A stretch of 64,000 nucleotides of DNA from the NCBI GenBank assembly GCA_028274465.1, contig CM051455.1, forward strand, positions 40,875,129 through 40,939,128. Direction: 5' to 3'. Below, piece by piece: positions 24,183-39,346 of the stretch (positions are counted from its first letter, which is position 1; each line of letters begins with the position of its first letter). The notes under the pieces were generated by a model that had not been told where the DNA came from, ran no database searches, and was given only the letters and a program-made list of their open reading frames with translations. This DNA comes from Plantago ovata (lineage: Eukaryota > Streptophyta > Magnoliopsida > Lamiales > Plantaginaceae). The translations under genes were made by a program, and so were the position numbers.

Positions 24183-25742
24183 ATTAGTAATGTAACCTAA
24201 AACACATCATATCTCTAAAAGCTTTTAACTAATCATGGTGGGAAATACTTCAACGCTGGAGGAACCCGCTTGGCTAACGAGAGTCGATGTCGACTAGAGT
24301 GTTTTGATGTATGATGACTTCCTTGAATTTACCATTTGATTTTGACGGGAAGACTGAGCCATCTTATGTTGGGATAAGAATTAGGGATTTACTTCCTTAT
24401 TCATGTTGATTGGGATGGGATAGGTAAGTTCCTTTTTCTGAGAAAGTTTATTGAAGGAAAAGGAGTCTGAAGTGAGGGCACTATTCTCAAGGTACTCTGG
24501 CATTAACAGTTTAGCTTTGGCAGTATCAGTTGCCATAAAATAGTCATGTAATAGGAAAATATTAATTTGTAATCAAAATAATATAGGAAATAAGTGAATA
24601 ATATTAAAAATATTATTATTTTTATGGGAAACTGTTTTGAATGTTGTAAATTGTTTTGTGTAAAGTTGAGTAGTTTATTACCATTAGAAGTTTAGGAAGT
24701 AATCAATCTAGAGTCCTAGTCCTTTGAAAATCGTGTTTAGGGCGTGTACTACAGCGGAAACGTGTTGGACTAGGTCGTTTACAAGCAGTAAAAACGTTGA
24801 AAGTGGTTGAAGCAACAACAACAACCGGGTAAGTAAAAATATCGCATTAGTGATTAGACACATAATAAGGCTAAAAGAAAGGGGAAAAATCAAATCTAAA
24901 TCAAAATAAAATCTTCACAACAAAAACACACAGCCGATATTTCGCTTTATTGTCCTCCTATTTTCTCTCAATAAGCCTCTCTGGCTAGGGTTTACATACG
25001 ATTTCCTCTCTCTTTCACCGTCTTCTTCTTGCAAAGCAACCGCTGATCTCTCAAAGGTTTCTCTTCTTCTCTCTGCGTTTTTTTTTCTAGGTAGATTCTG
25101 GCATGTTCAAGTTTTGATTTTTTTTTTTTGCTGCTTCGTGTTTTTCAATTCAATACATTAGATTCCTGTGGTATTGGCTAATGCCTATTTGTATTTTTGG
25201 TTGATTTGATTTGATTAGATTGGACTAGATTTGACTAGATTAGATTCCTATGGTTTTGAATCGTTTTCCATTTTCTTCTGCTAAAATATGGATTTGAGCT
25301 GTGATAAATCTCTAGTTTGGATTTTCGACTTGTATTTTGTCTTTGGGATTGTGGAGAAGGGAGGCTTCGACAGCTCTTTATTGGTAGACAACTTGTTGCA
25401 TGCTGATTTTGTGCTTATTTGGTGTTGTTTCTTAATACATTGTTGGCTGCTTTGATTTGTGTGGGATTGAATGATGCATTAGAATTGGAATTTGAATTGA
25501 GCTTTTGTATTGTACTATTGGATTGGAAGATTCGATGTTTTCGATTAGGATGCAAAAATTGATTATTGCTTTAGTTTCTCTAAAATCAGAGTGGCGCGAT
25601 CTTTATTTTGATGAGGATGTAATTTATTTGTCTTTTGCTTCTTTTTTTGCGAAAATCAGGTCTCGTATATTTGGACTAAGCTTTCGTTCGGATTGGAATA
25701 TTAAAAGTTGTAGTTAAAGGAGTTTAACGTATTTTGGTGAGA
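24183..25742 (+). promoter_or_regulatory. DEAD-box gene promoter and 5' leader
   Basis: No gene in 24183-24900. A telo-box type motif TAGGGTTT (24986-24993), common in promoters of translation-related plant genes, is followed by C/T-rich sequence at 25000-25075 typical of a leader. The long T-rich stretch up to 25740 with few ATGs in good context suggests a 5' UTR intron, perhaps opening at AAG|GTTTCT (25057) and closing before the ATG, but the acceptor is not certain. Confidence 0.45.
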
Positions 25743-29978
<4,236 letters not shown>

Positions 29979-31651
29979 TGTCTTTACAGTGTTTGTTTTC
30001 TACATATTATGATGAAAAATCGGAGGATTATGATGATGTTCCCCAAGAATGGAAAGATACGATGTGGGTTGATACCATTTTTAGTTTTTATTTTAAAACC
30101 ATTTACTATATCACTTGACTTGTGTCAGTCTGGGGTTTACAGAAGAGATCCATACTAATTGCATGGAGTTGCAGGTTACTGAATTTTTGGGTTTAATTCC
30201 ATTGTTTCAAAATTCATTTTTGTATGGTGTATCTTTGAGGCCAATTTTACAGTCTGGCATTAAGTTCTTGAGACCTTATATCTGAAGAGTTCAATTTTGT
30301 ACTACCTCTGTTTCTGTTCGGTACTTTTGTTATTTATAATTGGTGCATAACTTTGCATATGTAAATTCCAGTGGTAACCTAAATGGAGATAAACAAGAAT
30401 TTTACCCTCTCAAACAAAGCAGTTCCAAACAGTTCTCTTTCAGATTTGTTGTACATAAAGTTACATCTTAAAACTTATGTTTAAATGCAAAGTTTTTTCC
30501 TGTATCCTCGTGCATCTGAAGGCTCAAATGTTTAAAAGAATCCGGTCTCTGCAGAACAATGCATTCCAGTTGCAGCGCTAGCTGAGACTGCACTAAATGT
30601 ATAGGTATACCCCACAATTTAGTACTAGTTGCACCGAACATGTTGAACAGATACTCGTGTACAAGAATCTGGTAGCTGTAAAATAATGCATTCCAATTGT
30701 AGAGCCAGGTGAGAGTGAGACTGCAATTGTGTCTAGGGATAAACAATTCATCGCATAGATGCTTTAATGTGTGTAAGAATATGATAGCTGCAGGACGGTG
30801 CATTCCAGTTGCAGAGCTAGCTGAGACTGCAGTAATGTCTAGGCATATTCAACATTTCTGTAGTCACATTGAATCTTTCAAGTCAAATGGTCTCATCCTG
30901 AATGTTGTTCAAGACTTCAAGTGGCCTCAGAGAATCTTCTCACCTGTTAAAACCACATAAATAACTTGAGATTTGAAACAAAGAACACTAAAAGAAGGGG
31001 GAAATATGAGAGATTCTCATCAGAGCAAAAGATTGGACCCTCAGAACTGAAACTGTTCTCTTCTTCAGTTTACATCAAACTTAAAATAATTACTCACTAC
31101 GTTCTCTCAAAAGCTTCTCATTTTTCCATTTGGACATACCATTACAATCTTACTGTTTCAAAAATGAAAATATTTTATATTCATTACTCCCACCATACAA
31201 CTATATTTACAACTTTACCAACAACCACTCACCGTTGTTTATTTATTCTTTGCTCCAATAATATCCCACTCATCATATTTGCATTTTTTACTCAAAACAT
31301 TATACTAAAATAAGACCACGATCACAATAATTTATTTATTCCTTACACAAGTTATACCCCAACTTATATCACTTTTCCTTCAAATTTGTTCCCTCAAGCA
31401 ATAGGAAGCTCTTGAGGGAATGTAGTAAGTAGTAGTTATCCAGCATGCGTATAGGTTCTATCCATGCAACTGTCATACTACGTCTAAATGGGACAACAAA
31501 AATCAGGGGTCGAAAAGCGAACTTAACTTTCACATTACAGCTACAGAGGTATAAAAAGTAGCAATAGAAATCGAGGGTTAATTCAATTACCGAAATAACT
31601 CAAGTGCTTCAATCTCCCCTGTGAACTTTTCCTTCTTCAATCTACACGACA
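29979..31651. other. Convergent 3' region between helicase and PORR genes
   Basis: Helicase 3' UTR, then a three-copy tandem repeat at about 30510-30870 (separate entry), then AT-rich DNA to 31550. No gene is recognised. Frames at 30468-30803, 30709-30960 and 30966-31313 follow the repeat or are AT-rich and look non-coding. Confidence 0.45.
30510..30870. repeat. Three diverged tandem copies of a ~120-bp unit
   Basis: The core GCATTCCAGTTGCAG-(A/C)GCTAGCTGAGACTGCA begins at about 30560, 30687 (diverged: GCATTCCAATTGTAGAGCC) and 30799, each followed by a TCTAGG/GTATAGG-type segment. Spacing is 127 and 112 bases. Confidence 0.8.
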
Positions 31652-33407
31652 CTAATCTTCATCAGAACTCATTTCTGCATCCGAATCACAGGAATCATCA
31701 GCTACTTCGAACTCTTCTTCATCAGATTGTTGATCTCCATCATCCTTCCTCTCATTATCCAACAACTTATCAAGATGCGGTAAAAAATCAGCAGCTTTGC
31801 TTCGATAAATTAACCCAGTTCTCATAACATAGTGAACCTTATCCCTGTGACGAGCAAGAGGATGTGGGTCAACCAGTCTTCCCCTACGGTAACCCTCTCT
31901 CAAAGCAACAGTCGTCGTCTTACATTTCAGTGAGAGGTAGAAGATGCCAGGATATCTCGTAAAAATACGTGTAAACTTATGTGGAAGATTAAATTCTTCT
32001 CTTATGCTCCTTAGGTAGTTCCGTTTTGTCTTCTTGTGAATAGTCAGGCCTAAAAACTCATGTAACACACCAACCACCCTTTTCTCCATAAGCTCACTAT
32101 TTGGATCAATGCTTTTAGAATCCTCATAGGGCGAAATATAAGGCAACTTATGAAACTCGCCCATCCAGGCTATCACCTTCTTTTGCCCCCCATAACCCCT
32201 TGGGAAACTCATAGGGAATTCTAACGCAGCCTTTCCTCTCTTAAAGTCTCTGTAATCACAGATCACACTACCATCTGCATTTTCAGTAGCACCCATTCTC
32301 TTCTCATTGATTTTCTGTAACATAGAAACGGCAAATTCTTCCCTCCATTCAACAAGTTTCAAGCTGTACAATCCATCTATCCCTTTAACGATCTTAAAAT
32401 GGTCCGGGTACTTTTTGACCAAGTTTCTATCAAAATCATGTGGCAATCCCAAATCCCACTTCAGCGGATGTAATGATTGCAAAGGCAACTGTAAAACATG
32501 TGAAACCATCAGTATATGTAGAAGTCTAAAAATTAGACTCAAGTCACTATAAACAACACATAGCCATAGATTCTTGGTCACGGACAGTCTCTTTTACGTC
32601 TACCTTAGATCTTTTACACGCGCACACAACTCTTGTCATATGACAAAACCATACGAATAAACATTACTATTCATTCTGTAATATGTAAGTGTATAACAAA
32701 CTGCACATGCACTCTTGCGAACATGATAACTCAATGAGAGTAATTCGACAATAAAAACTAATCTGCATGCCATAAAATCAAATAAACAAACACTTAGCGT
32801 GCAATCAAGAAAGCACACATTCTTGCTCTATCACTCCGAAACAAATTCAGCATTGCTAAAAAAATTGCTCCTATACTAAAACAAACAAGTCATCCCACAG
32901 AAGCAATTTATCAAACAGTTAACGTGCAATCAACAAAACACGACCCTTTACCATTCTGCTTTTTGTCATCATCAAAACCCTGCAAAGCCTCTCCACAGTA
33001 TCACTCTCAAACTCGTCAAACACTCTGTTCTCACGCTCCTGGAGCATTTTGGCGAGCTCCGTAAGGCGAAAACAGGCAAGAGAACGGTACTTGGGGTGAG
33101 GATACTCCTCGAACAGAGTAGGGTACCTCCTCACGAAGCGCAGCGTGGGCACGGTGAGACCCAGAAGCTTCTGCGAGTCCTGGAGTGATTGCGCTGTCAA
33201 GAAGCCTGTTGAGGTTCGAAGAATGGCGTCTTTGATGAGGAATGCAGCTTTGATTTCGGTGTGGAGGTCGATTATGTGGTCCAAGGAGCGATTTTTGACC
33301 CATTTTAGTCGAACTTTTGATATTGTGCGGTGATGGTGAAGGTTGTAGAGCTGGGCGGTGGTGGTGGTTTCTGAGAGTGAAGAGAATAAATTTCTTATGG
33401 AATTCAT
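31652..33407 (-). CDS. PORR-domain organelle RNA-binding protein (WTF1-like family)
   Basis: Two minus-strand exons, 33407-32952 and 32488-31652, joined in phase 0 (SRM|LPLQS), encode 430 residues. PORR proteins bind group II introns in mitochondria or chloroplasts and assist splicing. The domain starts near residue 30 (VRLKWVKNRSLDHIID) and continues through LRFVRRYPTLFEEY, WDLGLPHDFDRNLVKKYPDHF, EFPMSFPRGYG, the PYISPYED segment, VGVLHEFLGLTIHKKT and FTRYPGIFYLSLK, in family order. Residues 1-28 (Ser/Thr/Arg-rich, no acids after Glu13) look like a mitochondrial presequence. The C-terminus is a strongly acidic tail (DEEEFEVADDSCDSDAEMSSDED). The intron is 463 bp. It is unrelated in sequence to the PPR gene but serves the same kind of compartment. 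Specific target not predictable. Confidence 0.9.
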
Positions 33408-34235
33408 TTCATTTGATGCTGTTTACTTTTCTGTTTACCGGTTCTGCAATGGAGAAGAAGAAGGAGATGACTGAAATTTCAGAAAATCATTAGTGGGTTT
33501 GGGCCCATGTGTTTCACTTATTTCATGATAAATGGATAAGCACTGGGCTCCGTATTTGGGCCTAACTTGAAATATAATGACGGCCCTTTCTCAGAATAAT
33601 GACCTGGCGCACCAATTAAAATTACACAAAGTACCAGACGAGACGAGACCATCATTTCTTAAATTATGAAGAAAGACCAGGCTATTGGGTAATTTAACAT
33701 CCCAATTTAATTTTCGCGGATCTTCCATCACCCGATTTGATCCGCTTGTTTCTGTTTCGGGTTAAAAGAAAAAAACATTTCACCCGATTTTGAGGCTAGA
33801 AAAGGACTAAGAATAAGATACAAACTAAATAGTACCATCGATAAAGATTCACCCTATCACAACTGTTACGTAGAATAAAAGCATAAAACCACCTTATTTA
33901 TAAAATAAGTATCGTAGTAGCATACTGTTTCACTATGCAAGCTATTGGGAGGAAGAATGAGATTTCATGTGGATCTCTCTCTCTCTCAAAAATGAAAGAT
34001 AACAAGTTGGATGATCAGTACGGTTGTTCGGGTGGTGCTTATGCATCACTTGATGTTTGTTGGATGTTTATATTTACCGATCACTATAACTAAGATGAGC
34101 TGATTATAATCAAGGTTAGCATAATTAAGTCCACTCTTATATATAAAAGGTATAAGGTTTTGTTATCTTCATCCGAATATAACTGAACTGAATGAAGCTG
34201 AACTGAACTTATTTTGTAGTATAATATACTACTAA
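33408..34235. other. PORR 5' flank and intergenic DNA
   Basis: No gene. Contains the divergent upstream side of PORR and, at about 34154-34232, a truncated copy of the GAACTGAACT-rich MITE family (GTTATCTTCATCCGAATATA ... TGTAGTATAATATACTACTA). Confidence 0.45.
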
Positions 34236-34408
34236 GGCTCTGTTCTCTTCGTCTGAACTGAACTGAACTGAACTGAATGGATCTGAACTGAACTTATTTG
34301 TAGTACAAAATACTATTAGTCAAATTTGAACTGAAGTAAACAAAACTTAATGCATCTGAACTAAACTGGACTTAAAATATTCAATTTTCAGAAAAAAAGA
34401 ACAGAGCC
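34236..34408. mobile_element. hAT-like MITE, GGCTCTGTTCT family
   Basis: Left end GGCTCTGTTCTCTTCGTCTG and right end, reverse complement, GGCTCTGTTCTTTTTTTCTG, about 173 bp. The interior is built of GAACTGAACT repeats. It is next to another partial copy (34154-34232) and related to 43480-43737. The target duplication is not clean. Confidence 0.65.
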
Positions 34409-34459
34409 GCCTAAGTGAGATTCATGCGTTTTTGCAATATGTATGTGGTTTATAAGCTA

Positions 34460-34706
34460 CTCATCTGTTTTTCTGAATTCTATACGTTTGTTTTGTTGAC
34501 TTTTTTTAGCCATGTTTGCCCTTTAATAAATCTTAAATTAAACAGTAAAAATAAAATATGAAATGATATTATGAAAGTTTAGTCACTCTATTTTCGTAAT
34601 ATAATTTTATTAATTTTTTTACGATTTGATTTAATATTTATTGAAGGTCAAACTAAGCTGAAAAAAAGTCAACAAAATAAACATATAGAATAAAAAAACA
34701 GATGAG
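34460..34706. mobile_element. Stowaway-type MITE (247 bp) with long TIRs
   Basis: Ends CTCATCTGTTTTTCTGAATT and, reverse complement, CTCATCTGTTTTTTTATTCT pair over about 50 bases, through GTTGACTTTTTTT. TA flanks at 34458-34459 and 34707-34708. The interior has the TATTATGAAA ... TTTTCGTAATATAA palindrome also in the MITEs at 7648, 11681 and 37501. Confidence 0.8.
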
Positions 34707-35104
34707 TATATTATATTCTTATATGATAAATTTCTACATGTCAAAGCCATGCTATTTTTATAATCTTATTCATGAAATTGGGCACATATACGTCTCACTA
34801 ATTCAAGATTTTTGTACACCAAGTAACATCGGTTTGGTATGGGGACATACATCTCATTAATTCCTATTTTGACCAAAAGATTTGCATCTTAATTTGACTC
34901 TCGATACATAAAACATATGAAAATCGAATTATAGTTGAACTTTGCTTATTGGCTGAATAGAAAAATACATCAATTTGATGCTCTGGAGCTTGCAGGCTAG
35001 TTCCTTGACTTCACATTTTGGCAACTCCTAGCTAAAGACTTTGTTTACTGACCATAACAAAGTCCTAATGATATTGTAACAATATCAAAAGAAAAAGAAA
35101 AGTT

Positions 35105-35440
35105 AAAACTCAGAATCTTCTTAATCACCAAATTGTGAGACATTAGCACATTAATCATGATGTGAGCAGGTTGATTATTCTATGGACAAAAGACATGCCT
35201 ACAACTGCTTGCATGTGTCACTGATAATTTAAACCTCCTCCAATTGTAGGCATATCGCGTAATTGTCTCCTTCAATTTCCACAACTAACCTGCCCTGCCC
35301 TCAATAATTATACACCTCATGTAGCATTTGGAAATATTAATTACTCTCCTAATCACTCCAATTCGAACAAATATAAATATTCAATCCCATTCAAAAATGT
35401 CCATGTCTGGTTACTTAGATACACCTACATGATAGATATA
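35105..35440. repeat. Segmental duplication, copy 1
   Basis: Matches 37030-37385 in the same orientation, through blocks such as TGTGAGACATTAG, CACTGATAATT, ATAATTATACACC, ATTTGGAAATATTAATT and TTAGATACACCTACATG, with many substitutions and a few indels. No coding content. Confidence 0.8.
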
Positions 35441-36061
35441 TATATGTATTTCAGTGAATCTTTGTACATAGCGAATTATCATCGTATATGGAGCATATAC
35501 CAAAAAAACAATTTTATTTATGTGAGGGCAACATTTTTATATGATAAATAGAAAATATTCCAATTATCAAAACTATACAACACTAGAGATAATAGTTGTA
35601 CTAATAATTCATGATTTATGCACAATATTAAAAAGAAAAACAACAAATCATATTAAATGGGTATATATTATTAAAAAATAAGTTAATATATAAGTAAACA
35701 AAACTTAAGGGTAGTGGGAGAGCACTACCTCTTGCACTACCCTGCCCCTAAACACCTCGGCCCCACATACCAATTTTCGAGAATTTACAATGAGATTTTT
35801 TAGCGTATTATATTGATCCATGCGATACTTAACGATTTAGACAGTTACATTGATAGAATAAATGTGTTGGGATATTGAGAAAGACTCAAGATTGCGCTTC
35901 GATAAATCGTTATTATACGCATGAATCATACTACTCCAGATATGACAGGCGCAAAAGCGAAGTATTGGCCTTCACGGTCAGAGAAATTCATTATCTAGAG
36001 AGAGAAAGAACACAATTCTGGAGAAATTATCCTCTTATTTCATAAAAAAGGTAATAATGGG

Positions 36062-36109
<48 letters not shown>

Positions 36110-36284
36110 GTGAAATATATTCAAAACATCAAAAAACAGTTTCAGTACATGTCGACTTAAAAGTCCAGACCAGTAACCCAATCACCTGAAACAAAACCCA
36201 GCAACCTATCCATCTACCAAGACAACATTAACCAAAAATGATTCTATGAATATACGCGCGTTTGAAGCACATGATACTTCAAAC
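35441..36284. other. Intergenic, nothing recognised except a TA run
   Basis: AT-rich DNA with a (TA)n tract at 36064-36107. No gene signal and no clear terminal repeats. Confidence 0.5.
36064..36107. repeat. (TA)n microsatellite
   Basis: About 22 TA units in a row. Confidence 0.95.
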
Positions 36285-36605
36285 TCCTATTTTGCATGTT
36301 TTTCACAATGCACTGAAACCTTTGTTTTATGTTTTTGGTTATTTAGAATTGGATTATTTAGAATTTTTATTTTTAGAATTAGATTATTTAAATTTCTGTA
36401 TTTATTCTTATTTTTGTGTAATTTGAAATTTTTTGGTTTGTGTGTAATTTGAAAAAAAAAAGTTAACTTAACGGGAAATTTAACACCGTTAAACGATTGT
36501 GCAAATTGAAATATTGATGAAAGATTTCAGTGCAACTTGGAATAAAACAAAGGTTTCAGTGCATTTTGAAAAACATAAAAAAGGTTTCAGTGCAAAATAA
36601 AATTT
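36285..36605. mobile_element. Inverted-repeat element whose arms contain tandem ~30-bp repeats
   Basis: The left arm has TATTTTGCATGTTTTTCACA then TGCACTGAAACCTTTGTTTT (about 36308-36329). The right arm holds three inverted copies of GGTTTCAGTGCA at about 36523, 36552 and 36583, separated by AAACAAA/AACATAAAA. This looks like a small non-autonomous element, possibly a MULE with tandem-repeat TIRs. No target duplication found. Confidence 0.55.
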
Positions 36606-36839
36606 TTCCTTTTTTTTTTTGAAACAACAAAATAATAGATTGTTTGTAAAAACAACGTACATCATCAGCAAACATAAGAACCTAACTAGTACTACACTAA
36701 GTCATCAGCAAACGTTCCTCTTTTACAATGTCCTTTAAAATTCTAAATTCATATGGATCTTAAGAATACTAATTACTGAATTTTACTTAATTTAACATGA
36801 TTAATTTGCTCATCAAAATTATAAGTTTCCTAACAAAGA

Positions 36840-37010
36840 ATGAGAAGGTTATACCCTAGTCATGATCCTATAAATCACGGTTTGTATACTTCTATCCACA
36901 ATCTAATCCGAAAAATATGACAATTACGAGCCATCCAAACCTCATATACCACCTCAGCAAGTAAGGCTTTGAAAATTCTAGCTTTCCATGTTTTGCCTTG
37001 GGTTATGTAT
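36840..37010 (-). mobile_element. LINE 3'-end relic
   Basis: On the minus strand 37008-36885 reads TWKARIFKALLAEVVYEVW then MARNCHIFRIR, the segment after the zf-RVT domain of plant LINEs (typically ...AETVYxIWxxRNxxIF). It ends near GGATCATGACTAGG. Only about 50 codons remain. Confidence 0.5.
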
Positions 37011-37029
37011 TTTCACATATTAACACACA

Positions 37030-37385
37030 TACTCTTAACTCTTAAGCAATTTGTGGGACATTAGTATTACATTAGTCATGATATTAGCAAGTCGATTAGT
37101 TTTGGACACATGATATGTGCAAATTGCAATTGCTTGTGTCACTGATAATTGCTTCCGTTACTATCTCCTTCAAAATTTTCTCAACTAACACTACCCTGCC
37201 ATAGTGCCATCAATATTTTTTTGGGAACCCTGCCATCAATAATTATACACCATGTATCATTTGCCATTTGGAAATATTAATTGCTGTCCTAATCTCAATT
37301 CAAAGAAATGGAAATATACAATTTCATAAGTTCATATGTTCATTCTTGTTATCTTAGATACACACCTACATGTGAATATGTGTGT
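37030..37385. repeat. Segmental duplication, copy 2
   Basis: Partner of 35105-35440, about 1.93 kb downstream in the same orientation. This copy has a short insert (GCCATCAATATTTTTTTGGG region, about 37205) that is partly a repeat of the adjoining CTGCCATCAATAAT. Confidence 0.8.
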
Positions 37386-37500
37386 AACATTGACGCATAT
37401 TAATTAATTAAAACCTCTAGAAATAAGATACACCTAATGTGTGTTAGAGAAATTTAATTAAGATTGATATGAGCCCAGTGAGGAGAATGCTAGAGAAATT

Positions 37501-37757
37501 AAGTATCCATCTATAACTAAATAACTAAATGAAATAATTTATCTTGTTGACTTTTTTAAGTTGGTTTGTTCTAAAATTAATCCTAAATTATATAATAAAA
37601 ATAATTAAAATATTATTATATTATGAAACTATGTTTATATTTTCATAATATAAATTTTTTAATTATTTTTCATATATGATTTGGGATTAACTTGAGGTCA
37701 AACCGACTCTCAAAAAGTCAACCAAACAAATATATTAACTTATTTTTGGACGGAAGA
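37501..37757. mobile_element. Degenerate Stowaway-type MITE
   Basis: Right end, reverse complement, TACTTCTTCCGTCCAAAAAT with GTTGACTTTTTGAGAG inside. The left half has ATCTTGTTGACTTTTTTAAG. The interior carries TATTATGAAACTATG...TTTTCATAATATAA as in the other copies. Outer ends are worn. Confidence 0.6.
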
Positions 37758-37794
37758 AGTACACATAAATTGATTCATTCTGCATCTCTTTACT

Positions 37795-38064
37795 TGTAAC
37801 ACCCGATCACTAATCACTTGAAGAATCAATTCTTTGGGCCGGCACAGATTCTCTTGGATTGCTTTGATGATGATATGTTGATTTCACAAACCAACACGTG
37901 CGCACCGAGAACTTTCCAATAGATCACCCATATTAGAATTGCTCCAAAGTCAAACACACGCTTAACTCTAAAAAATTTCTTATATTTTCAGAAAATGAGG
38001 TGTACCTTGTTTGTTAGTATGAATAAACTTTTCAATCTCTTCTAAACTCTCTAAATTTGTGACA
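37795..38064 (-). mobile_element. Cassandra-type solo LTR with 5S rRNA-derived region (degenerate)
   Basis: On the minus strand it starts TGTCACAAATTT and ends GGGTGTTACA. Within it, AGAGTTAAGCG (37959-37969) and a worn ATATGGGTGAT (about 37925-37935) correspond to the box A and box C regions of the 5S rRNA gene. It aligns along its length with the LTR at 47311-47614. Cassandra elements are TRIM retrotransposons that carry 5S promoters in their LTRs. No internal region or second LTR adjoins it. Confidence 0.8.
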
Positions 38065-38999
38065 TTAACCTATTAGTTCCATAGTTATTTATTAATTGAT
38101 TACAATGTAAATCCGTAGTATATGTGAACGCATTTGCTTGATGGACTTACACATAAGACAAAATCTCGTTTTTGATTCCCTCTTTTAGCGGAGTAAACAA
38201 TCATAAACGAATGTTCATCTACGTTGATGAATAGTAGTCATAACATGTAGGTTTAATGAGAGTAGAGTACGTAAGCAAGCACGGTACTTAATTTGTACTT
38301 ACTCCCATATTTTCATTCATCAGAGTTTGATCAGTTTTAGGAAATTAATCAAATACGTACTGTACAGCTAACTGACTAAGAAACATATTGATGTTGTCTT
38401 GTTATCGGTCATCATCGTCCTTAAGGATTAGCTACAGCTACTCTCCAATCGATCTCACCTTCACTAACTAATTTGAACCAAATAAATGTCTTTCATAAAA
38501 CACGATAACATCCATCCAGGTTCAAATGTTCTTAGCCACATCTTGCAAACGTCTATTAATTCAAAATTGGTTTTAAGCTGTTGGTATCACAATCAATGTA
38601 CCTATGAGACATATCAAGTGGACCGATGTGAAATATACATCCATGTCTCGTAGGTGCATATATTTTCCTTCCTAAAAATCTATGCATTATGCCATAATTT
38701 ATGGATTATATTCACTATCATTTCATGTGTACCTCGCTTATTATTTTAACTTTGTAACAAATAATAAAAAATTAAAAAATGAGATTTGAAGCCGAACTTG
38801 GTGGGGGGTACTTCGACAGGAGAGTGGGTCTGAGGAATCAAGTCATTAATTGAGGCTGACAACAACTGTTGCAATTTCATCAACTGAATATGTCCAAAAA
38901 CTCCTTATGTCACTAGGGAGGGCCCATATCATTAACCTTCATTGCATGCTCATCTCTAATTATTCTTTGAAGACAATATACTTCCGATTTTAATTTCTT
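38065..38999. other. Intergenic, nothing recognised
   Basis: AT-rich DNA without coding signal or clear repeats. Confidence 0.4.
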
Positions 39000-39230
39000 T
39001 TAATAATAACATGAGAACCCGCACGCGATATCATTCGGTTGCGCACCGGATAAACTGCACGAGGTCACGTGATAATTTGTAAATCACGTGAACCATGTTA
39101 GCCTCACAAGTGCATCATGATCTGACCCAGGATGATATAATCCCAAATTATTCTTCGGTGGGATTTGAACATGTGACCAAGTGAAAGATAAACCTCTCTA
39201 AAGTAACTAAGCCAACCCTTGGGGGTCAAT
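39000..39230 (-). repeat. tRNA-derived SINE
   Basis: On the minus strand, box A-like TGGCTTAGTTAC (39203-39214) and box B-like GTTCAAATCC (39161-39170) are spaced as in tRNA genes. They are followed by about 150 bases of GC-richer body (CACGTGATTTACAAATTATC, GGTGCGCAACCGAATG) unlike the surroundings. The tail near 39000-39010 is AT-rich. No target duplication resolved. Confidence 0.6.
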
Positions 39231-39292
39231 CTTTCTTACTTTACTATATTCTATATTAATTACGTATAAGGGTCAAACCGTAAGATAAAAGT

Positions 39293-39346
39293 CCTAGTTG
39301 GTCGATTATATAACTCAGGTTAAAACTATATAATCGACCAACTAGG
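39293..39346. other. Perfect 20-bp inverted repeat with 14-base loop
   Basis: Left arm CCTAGTTGGTCGATTATATA (39293-39312), loop 39313-39326, right arm the exact complement (39327-39346). Transcripts of either strand would form a perfect hairpin. Function unknown. Confidence 0.9.

Noticed and set aside
30468..30960. Open frames across the tandem repeat downstream of the helicase
   Set aside because: The frame differs between repeat copies and no domain is seen.
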